Source: JALYRV01 sp035512575 (lineage in GTDB: Bacteria; Acidobacteriota; Vicinamibacteria; Vicinamibacterales; SCN-69-37). From it: a stretch of 16,475 nucleotides of DNA. The stretch is from positions 1 to 16,475 of the forward strand of contig DATKDT010000118.1 in the NCBI GenBank assembly GCA_035512575.1, given 5' to 3'. The notes beneath the pieces were generated by a model. That model ran no database searches. It had not been told where the DNA came from and saw only the letters and a program-made list of their open reading frames with translations. The translations under genes were made by a program, and so were the position numbers. This document shows positions 6,706 through 14,431 of this stretch, in pieces. Each line of letters starts with the position of its first letter. Position 1 is the first letter of the stretch.

Positions 6706-6733
6706 GTAAAAATCCGGGTCTGTCCCCAATTAT
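6695..6733 (-). repeat. Right inverted repeat of the RAYT island
   Basis: Reverse complement of the left copy with five mismatches over 39 nt. It contains the TGA of the membrane protein gene (6703-6705) and, at its outer edge, the TAA of the permease (minus, 6732-6730). Like the left copy it separates two convergent genes. Confidence 0.75.
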
Positions 6734-9183
6734 TCGGATCGCAGCGCGATCATCGGGTCGACGCTCGCGGCGCGGCGGGCGGGAATCACACTCGCCACCA
6801 GCGCGGCCAGCGCCAGCGCGCCGAGCGCCGCCGCGAACGCGCGCGGGTCGTTGACGTCCATCCGGAACAGGAAGCTCTTCGCCGTCTCCGCGAGGAACCA
6901 GGCGCCGGCGCCGCCGATGACCAGGCCCGCCGCCACCAGCAGGCCGGCGTTGCGCAGCACCATGCCGATGACCGTGCCGCGCGTCGCGCCCAGCGCCATC
7001 CGCACGCCAATCTCGCGCGTGCGCTGCGAGACGACATACGCCATCACGCCATAGATCCCGACCGCCGAAATCACCAGCCCCAGCAGCCCGAACAGCCCCA
7101 GCAGCAGCATGTTCAGCCGGCGCTGCGCCGTCCGCCGCGCCATCAGCTCCTCCATCGTCCGCACATTGCGCAGCGGCACGTCGGGCATCGCCGCCAGCAC
7201 GGCCGACTTGACGGCCGGCACGACGCCATACGGGTCGCCCGTCGTCTTGACGACGAGCTCGCTGAAGATCGTCCGGCCCTGCGCGATCGGCACATAGGCC
7301 TCGGTGCGCGGCTCGGTTTCGAGGCTGCTCTGATACACGTCGCCGACCACGCCGACGACGGTGCGCTCGCCATTGACGCCAAGCGTCCGGCCGACGGCGC
7401 TCTCGCCGGGAAAGTACTTCTTCGCCGCCGACTCGTTGATGATTACGACGGGCGCCGCGCCCTCTCGGTCAGACGCCTCGAAATGGCGTCCGCCGCGCAG
7501 CGGCATGCCCATCGCCTCGTGATAATCGGGCGTGACGCGCCTGATGCTGATGTGCCCGTCGGGTCCGTCGAGCGTGCGGCCTGGAATCGTCAGGCCCGTG
7601 ATGCTCATGCTGCCGCCGAGCGGCATGCCGCCGGAGATCGCGCCGGCGAACCGCACACCGGGCGCGCGCGCGACGTGGTCGACGATCTCCTGGACCTGCC
7701 GTGAGTAGTCGGGCAGCTGCCCACCGGTGACGTTGCGCTCGATACGCGGCTGGATGCCGACGGTCAGCAGGTTCCGCGCGTCGAAGCCGGGGTCGATCTT
7801 CATCAGCGCGCGGAAGCTGCCGATGAACAGCGCGGCGCCGACGAGCAGGATCACCGCGAGTGCGACTTCCGCGACGACAAGCGCGCTGCGCAGGCGGCGG
7901 CGCGCGCCGCCGGTGCTGGCGCCGCGCGCGCCGTCCTTCAGCGCGTTCGTAAGGTCGGGCCGCGAGAGCTGCAGCGCCGGCACGACGCCGAAGAGCATGC
8001 CCGTGACGAGCGAGAGCGCCGCCGCCGCGCCCAACACGCGCAGGTCGACGGCAATGGACGCGATGCGCGGCACGCCTTCGGGCATCGACGCCTTCAGCAC
8101 GCCGACCGCCCACCAGGCGAGCAGCAGTCCGAGCAGCATCCCGATCCCCGAGAGCACGAGGCTCTCGACCATCAGCTGCCGCATCAGCCGCCAGCGGCCG
8201 GCGCCCATCGCCGCGCGGATGCCGACCTCGCGCTCGCGCGCGCTCGCGCGGGCCAGCAGCAGATTCGCGACGTTCGCGCACGCGATCAGCAGCACGAGCC
8301 CGACGGCGCCGAGCAGCATCATCATCCACTTCCGCGTCTCGGCGCCGACAATGTGGTCGCGCAGGGGCCGCACACCGAGCAGGGTGTCCTTGTTCCACTG
8401 CGGATGCGCCTCGGTCAGCGCCGCGGCGATCTGATCGAGGTTGGCCTGCGCCTGCTCGATCGAGACGCCCGCCTTCAGCCGCGCAATGCCCTGCAGATAG
8501 ATGCTCATCGTCCGCGGGTTGCGGATGCGCTCGTCGGCGGGGACGACGTAGGGAACCCAGAGCTCGGTGGGGCGCACCGATCCAATCGGATACTCGAACT
8601 CGGGCCCCATGACGCCGATGACCTCGTATGCGCCGCCCTCGATCGGGATCGTCTTGCCGACGATGTCGGGATCGCCGCCAAAGCGCCGGCGCCACAGCCC
8701 GTCGCTGAGGACGGCGAGGCGTTCCTGGCCGTCGGTCTCGTTCTCGACGCCGAACGCGCGGCCCAGCCGCGGCTGCTCGCGCAGCACCGTGAAGAACGAC
8801 GCGGTCACGCGCTGCGCCCGCAGCTCCTCGGGCTCGGTGCCAGGCTCGCGCAGCGTGAACGCGCCGCCGGCGATGCCAGCGATCGACGCGAACACCTGCT
8901 GTTCAGCGACGACGTCCGTGAAGTTCTGCGGCGCCCAGCTCTGAACCGCCCTGGGATCCTGAGGCGCGCGCGACGGGAAATTGGGGTCGGGCTTGCGCCG
9001 CTCGCCGACGGCCACAAGGCGGTCGTGCTCGTCGAACGGCATGCCGCGCAGCACCACGGCGTCGACGACCGAGAAGATGGCCGTGCTCGCGCCAATCCCC
9101 AGCGCCAGCACCAGCAGGGCGACGATGGTGAAGGTCTTCGAGGATTTCAGGGAGCGGAAGGCGGCTTTGAGATCGTCGCGCAT
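6730..9183 (-). CDS. ADOP-type ABC transporter permease (MacB/FtsX duplicated)
   Basis: A protein of 817 residues with the duplicated architecture of acidobacterial orphan permeases. It has a first helix (about 17-42), a MacB-like periplasmic domain (about 50-280), a three-helix FtsX module (about 286-405), a linker helix (about 433-455), a second periplasmic domain, and a second FtsX module (about 690-810) containing SQRTREIGVRMALGATRG. The C-terminus DPMIALRSE is the normal family ending, so it is intact although its stop touches the right inverted repeat. MacB-type permeases drive envelope export or mechanotransmission, not membrane-spanning import. No ATPase gene is next to it, as is usual for these 'orphans'. 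The ATG at 9183 has AAGG about 8 nt upstream. It diverges from the PLP enzyme gene across 62 bp. Confidence 0.92.
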   Translation of the reverse strand: MRDDLKAAFRSLKSSKTFTIVALLVLALGIGASTAIFSVVDAVVLRGMPFDEHDRLVAVGERRKPDPNFPSRAPQDPRAVQSWAPQNFTDVVAEQQVFASIAGIAGGAFTLREPGTEPEELRAQRVTASFFTVLREQPRLGRAFGVENETDGQERLAVLSDGLWRRRFGGDPDIVGKTIPIEGGAYEVIGVMGPEFEYPIGSVRPTELWVPYVVPADERIRNPRTMSIYLQGIARLKAGVSIEQAQANLDQIAAALTEAHPQWNKDTLLGVRPLRDHIVGAETRKWMMMLLGAVGLVLLIACANVANLLLARASAREREVGIRAAMGAGRWRLMRQLMVESLVLSGIGMLLGLLLAWWAVGVLKASMPEGVPRIASIAVDLRVLGAAAALSLVTGMLFGVVPALQLSRPDLTNALKDGARGASTGGARRRLRSALVVAEVALAVILLVGAALFIGSFRALMKIDPGFDARNLLTVGIQPRIERNVTGGQLPDYSRQVQEIVDHVARAPGVRFAGAISGGMPLGGSMSITGLTIPGRTLDGPDGHISIRRVTPDYHEAMGMPLRGGRHFEASDREGAAPVVIINESAAKKYFPGESAVGRTLGVNGERTVVGVVGDVYQSSLETEPRTEAYVPIAQGRTIFSELVVKTTGDPYGVVPAVKSAVLAAMPDVPLRNVRTMEELMARRTAQRRLNMLLLGLFGLLGLVISAVGIYGVMAYVVSQRTREIGVRMALGATRGTVIGMVLRNAGLLVAAGLVIGGAGAWFLAETAKSFLFRMDVNDPRAFAAALGALALAALVASVIPARRAASVDPMIALRSE

Positions 9184-9232
9184 GGCTGAACCTTGGACGG
9201 CCGGGCCGGTGATTGGGTTGGTTAAAAGCTCG

Positions 9233-9238
9233 TAAACT
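9233..9238 (+). promoter_or_regulatory. -10 element of the PLP enzyme gene
   Basis: TAAACT fits TANNNT and ends 7 nt before the ATG at 9246, so the transcript would be leaderless. There is no ribosome binding site in the gap. A TTGGGT (9213-9218) upstream is only 14 bp away, too close for a normal -35. Confidence 0.35.
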
Positions 9239-9245
9239 GTAGCGC

Positions 9246-10409
9246 ATGCCGAAGCCCGCCACCGACGCCATCCACCTGGGCGAGGGCGTCGACCCCGCCG
9301 CCAATCCCCTGACGCTCCCCATCTACGAGACGACGACCTACGTCTTCGACAAGGCGGCGGATCTGCTGGCCTATCAGCAGGGGAAGAGCGATCAGTTCAT
9401 CTACTCGCGCTACGCCAATCCCACCGTGCTGGGCGTCGAGAAGAAGCTTGCCGCCATCGAGGGCGGGGAAACGGCGCTTCTGCTGTCGTCGGGGATGGCG
9501 GCCGTGACCACCGCCGTGCTGTCGGTGACGAGGGCCGGCGGCGAGGTCGTGTGCGGATCGGCCGTCTACGGCGGCACGCTGCACCTGCTCGCCGATCTGC
9601 TCTCGCGCTTCGGCATCGACGCGCGCTTCGTGGAACCCGAGGCAATGACCGACCCCTCCACGTACTCGGACAGGACGAGGCTCGCGTGGTTCGAGTCGCC
9701 GATCAATCCCACGCTGCGGTGCGTGGACATCGCGGCTGTCGCGGCCGCCTGCCGGGCGCGCGGCGTGACGTCGGTGATCGACAGCACGTTCGGCACGCCC
9801 GTAAATCAGCGCCCCCTCGACCTCGGCGTCGACATCGTCATGCACTCGGCGACGAAGTATCTGAATGGACATGGCGACATCACGGCCGGCGTGCTCGTGG
9901 GCAGCGCGGCGGCGATGAAGGAGTGCGCGTACGCGCGGAAGATGCTGGGCACGGTACTGGATCCCGCGGCGGCGTATGCGGTTGGGCGCGGCCTCAAGAC
10001 CCTGTCGGCGCGGATGGCCGTGCATAACGCGAACGCGCTGCGTCTGGCCGAGTGGCTCGAGCAGAGCGGGAAGGTGTCGCGCGTTTATTACCCGGGCCTC
10101 GCGTCGCATCCCGATCACGCGATCGCGAAGCGCCAGATGCCGGGCGGCTTCAGCGGCATGATCTGCATCGACCTCGACGGCGACTACGCGCGCGCCGAGC
10201 GCTTCTACGATCGCCTGCAGATCTTCAAGCGCGCGGCCAGCCTCGGCGGCACGGAGAGTCTCTGCTCGCTGCCTATCCTGACGTCGCAGTGGGGCCACAC
10301 CGACGATCAGCTCGCCGCCGCGGGCGTGACCCGCGGCATGGCGAGGCTGAGCGTAGGCCTCGAGGACTTCGAGGATCTCGCGGCGGATCTGCAGCAGGCG
10401 CTCGCCTGA
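9246..10409 (+). CDS. PLP-dependent Cys/Met metabolism enzyme (cystathionine gamma-synthase / gamma-lyase family)
   Basis: A protein of 387 residues, full length for the family, which does gamma-replacement or elimination on homoserine- or cysteine-derived amino acids. Visible features are the PLP-phosphate contact YSRYANPT (53-60), SSGMAA (81-86), the ring-stacking region VYGGT (107-111), VIDSTFGTP with Asp179 against the pyridine nitrogen, and SATKYLNGH with the Schiff-base Lys204. The C-terminal substrate motif reads SLGGTESLCSLP. Sequence alone does not separate cystathionine gamma-synthase, methionine gamma-lyase and O-acylhomoserine sulfhydrylase, and no methionine genes are adjacent. 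Its stop overlaps the next start (TGATG), so the two are co-translated. Confidence 0.9.
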   Translation: MPKPATDAIHLGEGVDPAANPLTLPIYETTTYVFDKAADLLAYQQGKSDQFIYSRYANPTVLGVEKKLAAIEGGETALLLSSGMAAVTTAVLSVTRAGGEVVCGSAVYGGTLHLLADLLSRFGIDARFVEPEAMTDPSTYSDRTRLAWFESPINPTLRCVDIAAVAAACRARGVTSVIDSTFGTPVNQRPLDLGVDIVMHSATKYLNGHGDITAGVLVGSAAAMKECAYARKMLGTVLDPAAAYAVGRGLKTLSARMAVHNANALRLAEWLEQSGKVSRVYYPGLASHPDHAIAKRQMPGGFSGMICIDLDGDYARAERFYDRLQIFKRAASLGGTESLCSLPILTSQWGHTDDQLAAAGVTRGMARLSVGLEDFEDLAADLQQALA

Positions 10410-11575
10410 TGGGCGGCTGCACCGGCCGGGCCCTCTGGGACGCGCACGCGCTGGCCGATCCGCTCTGGGCCGTGCTGTCGGACCCGGAAAAGAAGGGACG
10501 CCGCTGGACGCTTCAGGAGTTCATGAAGAACGGCGAGCGTGAGATCGCGCTGCTGTTCCACAGGCTGGCGCGGCTGCAGCAGGCGATTCCGGAGGGTCCC
10601 GTGCTCGATTTCGGCTGCGGCGTGGGACGGCTCACGCAGGCGCTGGCGCGCCGCCGCGATCAGGTGGTGGGCGCCGACGTCTCGCCGGTCATGGTGCAGA
10701 TCGCGGACCGGCTCAATCGCTATCCTGAGCGCGCCCGCTATGTCTCGACGGCCGACTCAGGCCTGGATGCGCTGCCGGTGCAGGACTTCGCGCTAATCTA
10801 TTCGAACATCGTGCTGCAGCATGTCGCCCCCGATCTGTCGCGCTCGTACCTGCGCGAATTCTTCCGGCGGCTGCGTCCTGGCGGGCTGCTCGTCTTTCAG
10901 CTGCCGTCGCATCGCCGATCCGCGTCCCAGCTCGAGATCACGCCCATGTCCGACGCGGCGTATCGCGCATCTCTGGAGCTGGCCGGTCCACGTCCCGCCT
11001 CGGCCGCCGCGGCGAGCGACGTCGCCGTACTGCTGCGCGTGCGGAACATCAGCGGTCACACGTGGAGCCAGCCGGCCTCGGGCCCGATGGCCGTCGGCAA
11101 CCACTGGTTCGATGCCACCGGGCAGCGGATGCTTCAGCAGGACGATGCGAGGGCGCCGCTGCTGCAGGTGGTCGAGCCGGATCAGTCGTGGCCCGTCCTG
11201 ATCACCGTCCACGCTCCGGGCGAGCCCGGCAAGTACGTTGCCGAAATGGACCTCGTGCACGAGGGCAGCACGTGGTTCGCGCACAAGGGCTCGCACACCC
11301 TCCGTTTTCCTCTTGAGGTCACCGCCGCGGCCGGTGCGGTTGCGTCAGCGGTTGTGATGGAGGAACTGCCCGTGCCTGATTATTCCGACGCCGGACTTCC
11401 GGCGGCACCGCGCGCCGGCGCCGCCGATCCGGAACCGTTCGGGATGCACGGAGTGCCGCACGAGGAGGTGCTCGCCCTCATCCAGGAGCACGGAGGCGCG
11501 CTGATCGATCTCGAGGAAGACGGCCGCGCAGGGCCCGGGTGGCTGAGCTATCGATATTTCGTGAAGGGCCCGTGA
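10409..11575 (+). CDS. Class I SAM methyltransferase with an inserted Ig-like domain
   Basis: A protein of 388 residues. The first part (about 40-167) is a Rossmann methyltransferase core: SAM motif VLDFGCGVGRLTQAL (65-79), acidic motif II region VVGADVSP (86-93), YSNIVLQHV (131-139) and LRPGGLLVFQLPS (155-167). Residues about 180-304 form a beta-rich segment with NISGHTW, GNHWFD and GKYVAEMDLVHEG, resembling Ig-like or NBR1-type folds. The segment 344-386 (MHGVPHEEVLALIQEHGG ... WLSYRYFVKG) looks like the last strands of the same methyltransferase, so the Ig-like domain appears to be an insertion. The substrate is unknown; a cell-surface glycan or lipid would suit the fold. The ATG at 10409 shares its A with the upstream TGA. 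Confidence 0.8.
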   Translation: MGGCTGRALWDAHALADPLWAVLSDPEKKGRRWTLQEFMKNGEREIALLFHRLARLQQAIPEGPVLDFGCGVGRLTQALARRRDQVVGADVSPVMVQIADRLNRYPERARYVSTADSGLDALPVQDFALIYSNIVLQHVAPDLSRSYLREFFRRLRPGGLLVFQLPSHRRSASQLEITPMSDAAYRASLELAGPRPASAAAASDVAVLLRVRNISGHTWSQPASGPMAVGNHWFDATGQRMLQQDDARAPLLQVVEPDQSWPVLITVHAPGEPGKYVAEMDLVHEGSTWFAHKGSHTLRFPLEVTAAAGAVASAVVMEELPVPDYSDAGLPAAPRAGAADPEPFGMHGVPHEEVLALIQEHGGALIDLEEDGRAGPGWLSYRYFVKGP

Positions 11576-11577
11576 CA

Positions 11578-11601
11578 GCCGGGACTGAAGTCCCGGCCTA
11601 C
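11578..11601 (-). repeat. REP-like palindrome with GTAG tetranucleotide
   Basis: On the minus strand GTAG (11601-11598) directly precedes GCCGGGAC-TTCA-GTCCCGGC (11597-11578), a perfect 8-bp stem with a four-base loop. This is the architecture of REP elements processed by RAYT enzymes. It fills the 22-bp gap between two convergent genes, and its TAG is the stop of the DHH gene. It may also act as a bidirectional 3'-end hairpin, but no T-run follows on either strand. From memory, this sequence recurs in intergenic regions of Acidobacteriota and similar genomes. Confidence 0.65.
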
Positions 11602-13004
11602 ACCTTGACGAGTTCGTGCAGGAACTCGGCGGCCAGCTCGCCGATCTTGTTGGCGATCTGAATGCCCTCGAGCGGGCCGAACTTCTCGTGGAACTTCTCG
11701 AGCGGTATCACGGCCTTTGCCATCGCGCGGTGCCCGCCAGCGCTGCCGATGTCGTTGAAATAGCGCCGCACGAACTCGCCCGCGTTCTTCGAGTAGCCGA
11801 GATTGCGCACGCTGATCGTGAGGGTGCCGTTGATCTCGCCCGAGATGATCGTCCACTTGACGCCCTCGAGCTGCAGGAAGAAATCGGCCGTGTAGGGGAT
11901 GAAGTCCTCGCGCATCACCGGGCCGAGATGCGCGGAGAAGACCTGCTCGGAGATCGCGCCCTGCGCCGTCGCCTTGATCACGTGATCGAGGCGCTCCATT
12001 GTGATTTCGGCGCCTTCCATCTTGCGGATCATCGCGGCGTCGGCCAGCGGATACAGGAACGAGAACGCCTCCAGGTCGACCTGGTTCGTCTGCCGCGCGA
12101 AGAACAGCGTGTCCGACTTGATCGCGTACAGCATCGCGGTCGCCGTGCGCTCCGAGATGTTGACGTCCACCGCGCGCAGGTGCTCGGTGAGGATCGTCGA
12201 CGTCGATCCGTAGTCGGCGCGGATGTCCTTGAAGACAGCCGTATAGCCCGGCTGCTCGGGATGGTGATCGACGACCAGATCGACGCGCGGCAGCAGACCG
12301 CCGAAATAGTGCGGCTGCACGTCGACAGTCGCTACGCGATCGAACGTCGCGAGCGTCGCCGCCGTGATCGGCTCCACCTGAATGTCGAGCATCGTCGCCA
12401 TGCGCTGGTTCTCGGGCCGCGTGACGCCCTGGATCGCGCCGATGATGGCCGTGGCCTTCGTGCGGCGCAGCAGGTTGCGCAGCGCGAGCCCGGACGCGAG
12501 CGCGTCGGGATCGGGATCGTTGTGGAGCAGGATCAGCACGCGATCCGCGTCGGCGAAATAGCGCTGGTACTGCTGCACTTTCGCGCGCGTCAGCGAGCGG
12601 CTCAGCTCGGTGGTCAGCGTGGGCGAGAGCAGCTCGCCGAGATCGAGGTCGGTGACTTCGGGGAAGGCCGAACAGACGTCCTCGCCGGCCTTGCGGCGCC
12701 TGGCGCCGCCGATGCGCAGGATGTAGATGAGCGATCCGCCCGCGTCGCGCACCGACGAGACGACCTTCTTCAGGTTCTTCCGCCCGTCGTCTTCGATGAG
12801 CACGCACACGCTGGGCGAGACGTCGGCCTTGACGTAGGTGTCGACGCGCTTCAAATCGCCGACGGTGACGGGCAGGCCTTCTTCGGACAGCCGGCGCGAC
12901 AGCGCGCGGCTCTCGGTGAGAAAGTCCACCTCGAAGGCACCCGTCAGAACCTGGTGCAGCGTGCGAATGACCAGCTCGTTCTGGCAGATGGCCAGGGCGC
13001 GCAC
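11598..13004 (-). CDS. DHH/DHHA1 phosphoesterase with a TrkA-N-like N-terminal domain
   Basis: A protein of 468 residues. The DHH catalytic region has HNDPDPDA (161-168), VDV (227-229), VVDHHP (244-249), YGSTSTI and SDT (297-299). The DHHA1 substrate-binding region ends in GSAGGHRAMA (420-429). This set belongs to the NrnA/RecJ superfamily, manganese-dependent enzymes that degrade nanoRNA, pAp, cyclic dinucleotide products or single-strand DNA; size favours the NrnA branch. Residues about 1-120 resemble an RCK/TrkA-N Rossmann fold without a clear GxGxxG loop, so it may sense a ligand. It starts at GTG 13004 with GGAAGG 10 nt upstream. The stop codon lies within the REP-like palindrome. Confidence 0.85.
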   Translation of the reverse strand: MRALAICQNELVIRTLHQVLTGAFEVDFLTESRALSRRLSEEGLPVTVGDLKRVDTYVKADVSPSVCVLIEDDGRKNLKKVVSSVRDAGGSLIYILRIGGARRRKAGEDVCSAFPEVTDLDLGELLSPTLTTELSRSLTRAKVQQYQRYFADADRVLILLHNDPDPDALASGLALRNLLRRTKATAIIGAIQGVTRPENQRMATMLDIQVEPITAATLATFDRVATVDVQPHYFGGLLPRVDLVVDHHPEQPGYTAVFKDIRADYGSTSTILTEHLRAVDVNISERTATAMLYAIKSDTLFFARQTNQVDLEAFSFLYPLADAAMIRKMEGAEITMERLDHVIKATAQGAISEQVFSAHLGPVMREDFIPYTADFFLQLEGVKWTIISGEINGTLTISVRNLGYSKNAGEFVRRYFNDIGSAGGHRAMAKAVIPLEKFHEKFGPLEGIQIANKIGELAAEFLHELVKV

Positions 13005-13037
13005 TTAGTGGGAGCCTTCCATACGAGACAAACGCCC

Positions 13038-13043
13038 ATTATG
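13038..13043 (-). promoter_or_regulatory. -10 element of the DHH gene
   Basis: On the minus strand CATAAT (5/6 to consensus) would set transcription near 13031, giving a leader of about 27 nt that contains the GGAAGG ribosome binding site. The -35 is poor (a TTCGAC-like match at long spacing). Confidence 0.35.
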
Positions 13044-13085
13044 CCCCATGAGAACCGCTCAGGTCGAAACCGCGCGCTTTTGCCG

Positions 13086-13091
13086 TAAGAT
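13086..13091 (+). promoter_or_regulatory. -10 element of the VWFA gene
   Basis: TAAGAT fits TANNNT and ends 9 nt before the ATG at 13101. The gap holds no purine-rich ribosome binding site, so a leaderless or near-leaderless transcript is likely. Confidence 0.35.
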
Positions 13092-13100
13092 GCGCCACAG

Positions 13101-14000
13101 ATGAAGGTTTTGACGGCGTCGGCGCTCGTGTTGTCGCTGGCCCTCACGGCCACGGCGCAGTTCCGCTCCGGCGTCGATCTGGTCAGCTTCGTCGTCGTGG
13201 CGTCGGACAAGGAGGGCCTGGTCGACGGCCTGACGAAGGACGACTTCACGGTGCTCGAGGAAGGCCGGCCGCAGACCATCCAGTTCTTCGCGCAGGGCGA
13301 CGTCAGCGAGCGCATGCCGCTCAGGCTCGGGCTGCTGTTCGACGTGAGCGGCAGCATGGGCATGGACATCGAGAGGTCGCGCTCGGCGGCGATCCGGTTC
13401 ATGAACGCGCTCGAGCACGCGAAGGACGTCACGCTCGTCGAGTTCGACACCGAAGTGCGGCTCGCGCGCTACGGCCAGGACGATTTTCCACGCCTCATCG
13501 AGCGCATCCGCGCGCGCAAGCCCGATGGCTGGACGGCGCTCTACGATGCGATTGGCGTGTATCTGAACGGCATGGCGATGGAGGAGGGGCAGAAGGTGCT
13601 CGTCCTCTACAGCGACGGCGGCGACACGCGCAGCCGCATGTCGATCTCGCAGGTGATCGATCTGCTTAAGTGGATCGACGTCACCGTGTATGCGATTGGC
13701 TTCGTGGAGCACCAGGGCAGCCGGCGCTTCGAGCAGCGCATGCGTCTCGAGCAGCTTGCCAGGGCGACCGGCGGCCAGGCGTTCTTCCCGGGCTCGCGGA
13801 ATCAGCTCGACGAGATGTACGAAAAGATTCTCGGGGAGCTCGCCGCCCGCTACACGCTCGGCTACATCTCCAACAGTGGCGCCAGGCCGGGCTTCCGCAA
13901 GGTCGAGATCAAAGTCACCAACCCCGCCTACCGCAACATCAAGATCCGCGCGCGCGACGGCTACTACGCCGCCGGCAACGCCTCGTCGTCGTCCCGCTGA
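13101..14000 (+). CDS. Secreted VWFA-related protein (acidobacterial type)
   Basis: A protein of 299 residues. A signal peptide (about 1-19, hydrophobic core then ATAQ) precedes a beta-rich segment (about 23-75, with LTKDDFTVLEEGRPQTIQFF) typical of the VWFA-related family that is expanded in Acidobacteriota. The von Willebrand A domain follows, with an intact MIDAS metal site: DVSGSM (81-86), Thr145 in GWTALYDAI and Asp172 in YSDGGD. The C-terminal part ends with KVEIKVTNPAYRNIKIRARDGYYA, the family's usual closing strand. It probably makes metal-dependent protein contacts in the periplasm or at the surface; no partner is identified. It diverges from the DHH gene across 96 bp. Confidence 0.92.
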   Translation: MKVLTASALVLSLALTATAQFRSGVDLVSFVVVASDKEGLVDGLTKDDFTVLEEGRPQTIQFFAQGDVSERMPLRLGLLFDVSGSMGMDIERSRSAAIRFMNALEHAKDVTLVEFDTEVRLARYGQDDFPRLIERIRARKPDGWTALYDAIGVYLNGMAMEEGQKVLVLYSDGGDTRSRMSISQVIDLLKWIDVTVYAIGFVEHQGSRRFEQRMRLEQLARATGGQAFFPGSRNQLDEMYEKILGELAARYTLGYISNSGARPGFRKVEIKVTNPAYRNIKIRARDGYYAAGNASSSSR

Positions 14001-14431
14001 TCCGCTCGCCCGGGCGCGCCTTTGTCCGTGCTCCGGTGCGGTGTCCGGCATTCCGCCGCGCCGTGAGCTTGCGATCATGGGCGAGTCGGGCCAAAGAGCG
14101 GTCCCTTCCGCGCGGTTTTCGTGATCGGGACGGCCTGTCTCGCAAGTCGGGCTCCGCAGACGCCGGCACAGCGCAGGCGCCACCGCCGTCAGCGCTCGCG
14201 CTGAGCCTGCGGACCGTCTCCGGCGCGGCGGCGTGCTTGTACATGCGATCAGATAGAGCCCGAGCTCCGCGCCGCAGCGACGGAGATGGTCCGCAGGCGG
14301 AAGCGAGCGAGCTACGCGGCGCGGCGACGGACTTGCCCGAGCGCCCTATCGCGCGGCTGGAGACGCGAGCGCCCGCCTGCGTGCTACGATCGACGGTCAA
14401 CCTGAGGCCGCCGGGGCCTGCAGCGGCATCT
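14001..14431. other. Gene-free stretch upstream of uvrB, structured
   Basis: About 430 bp without a recognisable gene. Frames on both strands stay open, but their translations are low-complexity Arg/Ala/Ser-rich and match nothing I know; this is expected at such GC. It contains a small perfect hairpin (14189-14204, loop CTCG), then the long inverted repeat described separately, and TACGAT (14385-14390) as a possible uvrB -10. A small RNA or a dispersed repeat is possible. I see no tRNA, SRP RNA, RNase P or tmRNA signature. Confidence 0.5.
14205..14298. repeat. Long imperfect inverted repeat
   Basis: Arm 14205-14233 (starting GCCTGCGGACC) pairs with arm 14270-14298 (ending GGTCCGCAGGC). 26 of 29 positions are Watson-Crick and one of the remaining three is a G-U pair. 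The loop is 36 nt. As RNA it would form a very stable stem on either strand. It has no T-run, so it is not a standard terminator. Confidence 0.7.

Larger units (their letters stand above)
5251..6733. mobile_element. RAYT transposase island bounded by 39-nt inverted repeats
   Basis: Bases 5251-5289 and the reverse complement of 6695-6733 agree at 34 of 39 positions; the inner 32 agree at 29 of 32, and the 12-nt core GGGACAGACCCG is perfect. Between them are a REP-type HUH transposase (minus) and a divergent membrane protein gene (plus). The ends contain the stop codons of both internal genes and of both flanking genes. This could be one unit inserted between the patatin-like gene and the permease, or two solitary repeats that happen to frame the pair. 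No target-site duplication is evident; HUH transposases normally do not make one. Confidence 0.55.

Noticed and set aside
13670..14431. Open frame running continuously into uvrB, as if uvrB had a 254-residue N-terminal extension
   Set aside because: It overlaps the VWFA gene in another frame and crosses a non-coding region. The translation is low-complexity, and UvrB family similarity begins right after the ATG at 14432.
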